Translations under genes and position numbers: made by a program
Notes under the pieces: model-generated
The model's input: only the letters and a program-made list of their open reading frames with translations
Database searches by the model: none
What the model was told of the DNA's origin: nothing
Shown: positions 12,465 to 15,209 of the stretch, piece after piece
Layout of the letters: each line of letters opens with the position of its first letter
How positions within the stretch are numbered: position 1 is the first letter of the stretch
Assembly: GCA_017503885.1 (NCBI GenBank)
Contig: JAFVSF010000267.1
Location: forward strand, 1-15,209
Direction: 5' to 3'
DNA: 15,209 bases
Origin: Clostridia bacterium
GTDB lineage: Bacteria; Bacillota; Clostridia; Christensenellales; Borkfalkiaceae

Positions 12465-14126
12465 TCAAAATTTATTTAAAATTAAAAGCTGAGTAAAACA
12501 AGCCGACCAGTTGTAGTCGGTAATTGAATGCACGTGCTCTCTATAATCTGGCTTTGGTGGTTGCTCGCCCTTACGCTTTAAGTATAGTGGACAAATCTTG
12601 TTATCGGCATCATAAAACTCGAACACGTTACCCGTCTTTTGATACCACTCGTAAACGGTATCTAACGTTCTCTTTCTAAGCTCTTCGGCAATTTCTTCGT
12701 AACCGTAACGGCGTAGCCCGACTAATATAAAATAGTTCAAGTTAAGCCACGAGCATCCACGCCACATATCTATATCGTAAAACTCACTGTCTTTAGGCAT
12801 AGACGGTACTGGCATTTTTGTCCAAAATCTATTCTCATCCAATAAAACTTTTACCATTTTATCGGCTTGCTCTTGGCTACAAATACCTGCAAGCATTGGG
12901 AAGAAAGATGACGGAGTTGCTACGTGGGTAAACTTGCCGTCGAATAAAACGTCGTAGTAAAGTCCGTCTTCTTCGCACCACATAACCTCGTTGATTTTAG
13001 CCTTTACGTTCTCGTGTAAAGATCTAAAATATTCTGCTTTTTGGCTGATGCCAAGTTCGTTATAAATAAGTGATAAATAGTGAGCGTCGTTACAAAGCCA
13101 AGTAGAAAAATCTATTGCATCCATCTCGATATCAAAGTCAAATCTAGGCGAATTGTCAAGACCAGACTCTCCACACTTACACTCTAAATAATCGGGTTCT
13201 GTAAGCCACTCCAAAAGCCCGTTTCCGTTCTTATCTCTATTGTCTTTAGTCCACAATAAAAATTTGGCTATTGGCTCGGCACATTCCTCTAAAAACGACT
13301 TATCGCCACACTTTTGATAAACGTACCATACTCCCCACGCTAAAACTTGAGGCTGGGTAACTTCAGAAATAAAGCCGTCCGGACTCATCATATGAGCTAA
13401 AAAGCCGTCTTCTCTTACCATGCCCAAAACAGCCCTTATAGAGTCTTTAGCCATTTCGATATTATACTCTGAAAAAGCCATTGCGTGGAAGACTGAATCC
13501 CATATCCACATAAAGCGATGTGGCACTCTATCTGGCGTCGTCCACCTACATTTTATAACGCCCTCTGGTGAGTACACGTTTTCTTTATTTATTGACAAAC
13601 ACTTTGTAAATAGTTTAGCGTATTTCTCATCTGGACTTGTTGGCTTGTCCTTAAAATAGTCAAGCCTTGCCTTTTTCAAAGCGTTCATTTTTTCATCAGA
13701 CCAAACGCCTTGAGCCTTTTTATCGTAAGAAAATGCAAAATAATAACTACCATCTTTTTTCTCGGTTATAAGATAGAAGTTTTTGCCAAAATCTGTAGCA
13801 ACTATAAGACAGTTTTCTTCTTCTTTTTTCTCGCTCTGTTTTTCCGTTAAAACCAAAGGTTTAACAGGCGATTTGCCAACGATAGTGTGTCTATCGACAA
13901 ATGCTACGAAAAAGTTTTCCCCGTCTAACATATCGCCAGTAACGGCGTTAAATTTAGCATTTTTCTCAAGTGGAAGGTTTAACGTTACAGTTGAATCGAA
14001 ATGAAAACGAATAGTGATAGGCTCATCCATAAGCATACCGACAAAATCGTCGTTTCGTGACGTTTCACCGTCTAACCCACTAAAACAAAACAACTGTCCA
14101 TAACTATAAATATCGTGAATAATCAT
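12465..14126 (-). CDS. GH63-like (alpha/alpha)6 glycoside hydrolase
   Basis: A 553-residue cytoplasmic protein with a beta-rich N-terminal region (about 1-160) and an (alpha/alpha)6 barrel (about 165-553), the layout of GH63 and bacterial YgjK/mannosylglycerate-hydrolase-like enzymes. Motifs: HRFMWIWDSVFHAMAF (203-218), GESGLDNSPRFD (319-330) with Asp324 as likely general acid, MWRGCSWLNLNYFILVGL (454-471), and GNVFEFYDA (499-507) with Glu503 as likely base. It shares this active-site plan with the following GH37-like gene but is clearly a different family. Upstream spacing to the oxidoreductase gene is 17 nt; the ribosome binding site is modest (AGTAGGG, about 7 nt before the ATG). Known substrates of related enzymes include glucosyl-oligosaccharides and mannosyl- or glucosylglycerate; which applies here cannot be seen. 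Confidence 0.87.
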   Translation of the reverse strand: MIIHDIYSYGQLFCFSGLDGETSRNDDFVGMLMDEPITIRFHFDSTVTLNLPLEKNAKFNAVTGDMLDGENFFVAFVDRHTIVGKSPVKPLVLTEKQSEKKEEENCLIVATDFGKNFYLITEKKDGSYYFAFSYDKKAQGVWSDEKMNALKKARLDYFKDKPTSPDEKYAKLFTKCLSINKENVYSPEGVIKCRWTTPDRVPHRFMWIWDSVFHAMAFSEYNIEMAKDSIRAVLGMVREDGFLAHMMSPDGFISEVTQPQVLAWGVWYVYQKCGDKSFLEECAEPIAKFLLWTKDNRDKNGNGLLEWLTEPDYLECKCGESGLDNSPRFDFDIEMDAIDFSTWLCNDAHYLSLIYNELGISQKAEYFRSLHENVKAKINEVMWCEEDGLYYDVLFDGKFTHVATPSSFFPMLAGICSQEQADKMVKVLLDENRFWTKMPVPSMPKDSEFYDIDMWRGCSWLNLNYFILVGLRRYGYEEIAEELRKRTLDTVYEWYQKTGNVFEFYDADNKICPLYLKRKGEQPPKPDYREHVHSITDYNWSACFTQLLILNKF

Positions 14127-14143
14127 ACTATAGCCCTACTTTT

Positions 14144-15209
14144 CTATTCTTTATGCACCTTACAAGCGTTTCCACTCTTTCTTGATTTTTCTGCCGCCAA
14201 GCCCATCAAATGACTTTCAATTGACCTTTCGAGTGAGGTTTCGAGTTCCTCTCCGCAAAGGGCTTTATAGAAATCTCTAACGAGCATCACGTCGCCACCA
14301 CCGTGACCAAAATCCTCTTTTAAGGCATCACGCATAAGTTCTTTTACGCTTAAAAATTCAGTACCCTTACCGTAAACTGAAATTCTAATATAGTCGTTTT
14401 CTTCATCCATCTCAACTTCGCCGTGAGTACCGTGGAAGGTCATCTTTCTACCAGGGAACTGAGTAAAACCAGTCATAACTAGATTTGCCGTTATACCATT
14501 TTTAAATTTCATAACTACGGTTTGGTTGTCAACAACGTCGTTATCTGCCTCAAACACGCATTTACCGTAATCGCTATTTTCATACGCCTTTCTTATAGAC
14601 TCGTCTGTTATTGGGCGAGAAAGGTCAACTACGTTAAACGGCCAACCTTGCTTTCTCTCATCATCCTTTTCTTTTGGAAGAGGCTCTAATCTGTCGAAAT
14701 CATAATCTCTCTTAGCACAATATAACCTTTCTGCACTATAAACGCACTCGTTTATGTATTTACACGTTTGGCAACGATTTGATGCACCCTCGGGCTTATT
14801 TTCAGGCTTAAAGAAAGCAACTTCACCCACCGAATAAACGGTATCACATTTAGAATCTGCATAATATTGCAAAAGGTCGAGGTCGTGACAGCATTTTGCA
14901 AGAATCATTGGCGAGGTTTCTTCTTCACTGTGCCAATTTCCCCTTACGAAACTGTGTGCTTGGTGCCAATATGCAACTTGTTCAAGCCAGTCTATGCACA
15001 CAACCTTACCAATTTTACCCGTATTTAAAATTTCTTTGATTTTTACAAATGCAGGAGCGTAACGTAAAACGTGACAAACTACAACCTTTCCACCGTATTT
15101 CTTTTGGGCCTCTAAAAGCCTGTATAAATCCTCTTCAATAGGCGTAATAGGTTTTTCAAGCAACACGTCGTAGCCAAGTTCTAAAGCCCTTATACACACG
15201 TCTACGTGG
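14144..15209 (-). CDS. Gfo/Idh/MocA-family oxidoreductase with Cys-rich insert (5' end outside the window)
   Basis: NAD(P)-dependent sugar or polyol dehydrogenase family. The reading frame is open to the right edge (visible as HVDV before CIRALELGYDVLLEKP), so the Rossmann GxGxxG start is missing, roughly 70-80 residues. Present are the EKP motif with the catalytic Lys, the following helix and strand, HVLRYAP, and KCCHDLDLLQYY with the conserved His-Asp pair of the substrate site. Counting residues from the codon at 15199, a Cys cluster lies at 143, 146, 152 and 161 (CQTCKYINECVYSAERLYC). It matches a subfamily I recall with a C-x-x-C...C-x-YSA block; metal binding is possible but unproven. 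As first visible gene of an operon with two glycosidases it probably oxidises or reduces a released sugar, or takes part in an oxidative glycoside-cleavage scheme. The promoter lies outside the window. The GTG at 15199 is internal, not a start. Confidence 0.88.
   Translation of the reverse strand, partial: HVDVCIRALELGYDVLLEKPITPIEEDLYRLLEAQKKYGGKVVVCHVLRYAPAFVKIKEILNTGKIGKVVCIDWLEQVAYWHQAHSFVRGNWHSEEETSPMILAKCCHDLDLLQYYADSKCDTVYSVGEVAFFKPENKPEGASNRCQTCKYINECVYSAERLYCAKRDYDFDRLEPLPKEKDDERKQGWPFNVVDLSRPITDESIRKAYENSDYGKCVFEADNDVVDNQTVVMKFKNGITANLVMTGFTQFPGRKMTFHGTHGEVEMDEENDYIRISVYGKGTEFLSVKELMRDALKEDFGHGGGDVMLVRDFYKALCGEELETSLERSIESHLMGLAAEKSRKSGNACKVHKE

Noticed and set aside
1..15209. tRNA, rRNA, CRISPR array, insertion sequence or prophage genes.
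   Set aside because: No cloverleaf-like T-arm sequence, regularly spaced direct repeats, transposase or phage gene was seen by reading both strands.

Overview
The window looks like a low-GC, Clostridia-type Bacillota chromosome, probably a gut or other glycan-feeding species. The evidence is AGGAG-type ribosome binding sites 6-9 nt before most starts, sigma-A promoters with 17-bp spacers, U-tailed intrinsic terminators, a possible CcpA (cre) site, and a Gram-positive style signal peptide. The genus cannot be told from the sequence. Almost everything is on the minus strand, so the layout below reads right to left; one small gene is on the plus strand.

Right part (15209 to 11153): a compact operon of a Gfo/Idh/MocA oxidoreductase (cut by the window edge), a GH63-like glycosidase and a GH37 (trehalase)-like glycosidase. 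None of the visible starts carries a signal peptide, so this is probably cytoplasmic handling of imported oligosaccharides. A strong terminator with a U7 tail ends it.

Middle (11087 to 4736): a separate transcript with a near-consensus promoter, a leader with two hairpins, an unnoticed 39-codon ORF with a perfect ribosome binding site, and then a 2026-residue secreted protein. That protein is built from about seven diverged copies of a beta-rich module, two InlB-like repeats, a GLRF-type domain and a large aromatic-rich C-terminal domain. It has no visible cell-wall anchor.

The gene-poor stretch 4265-4735 (471 bases) is the most unusual part. It holds two copies of an element made of a nearly invariant 25-mer followed by a long hairpin whose 18-nt tip is identical in both copies. 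The stem below the tip differs in sequence but stays paired. A 13-bp inverted repeat encloses one copy and overlaps the stop codon of the giant gene. A separate bidirectional terminator and the promoter of the next gene lie to the left. I do not recognise this element as a known RNA or repeat family.

Left part (4264 to 1): a single-gene unit for a coenzyme F420-0:L-glutamate ligase-like protein faces a small plus-strand gene resembling the staphyloxanthin acyltransferase CrtO, and the two share a bidirectional terminator. Divergent from the crtO-like gene is a nucleoside salvage operon, deoC - deoD-type purine nucleoside phosphorylase - pyrimidine nucleoside phosphorylase (the last cut by the window edge). 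These enzymes turn nucleosides into bases and feed deoxyribose phosphate into central metabolism.
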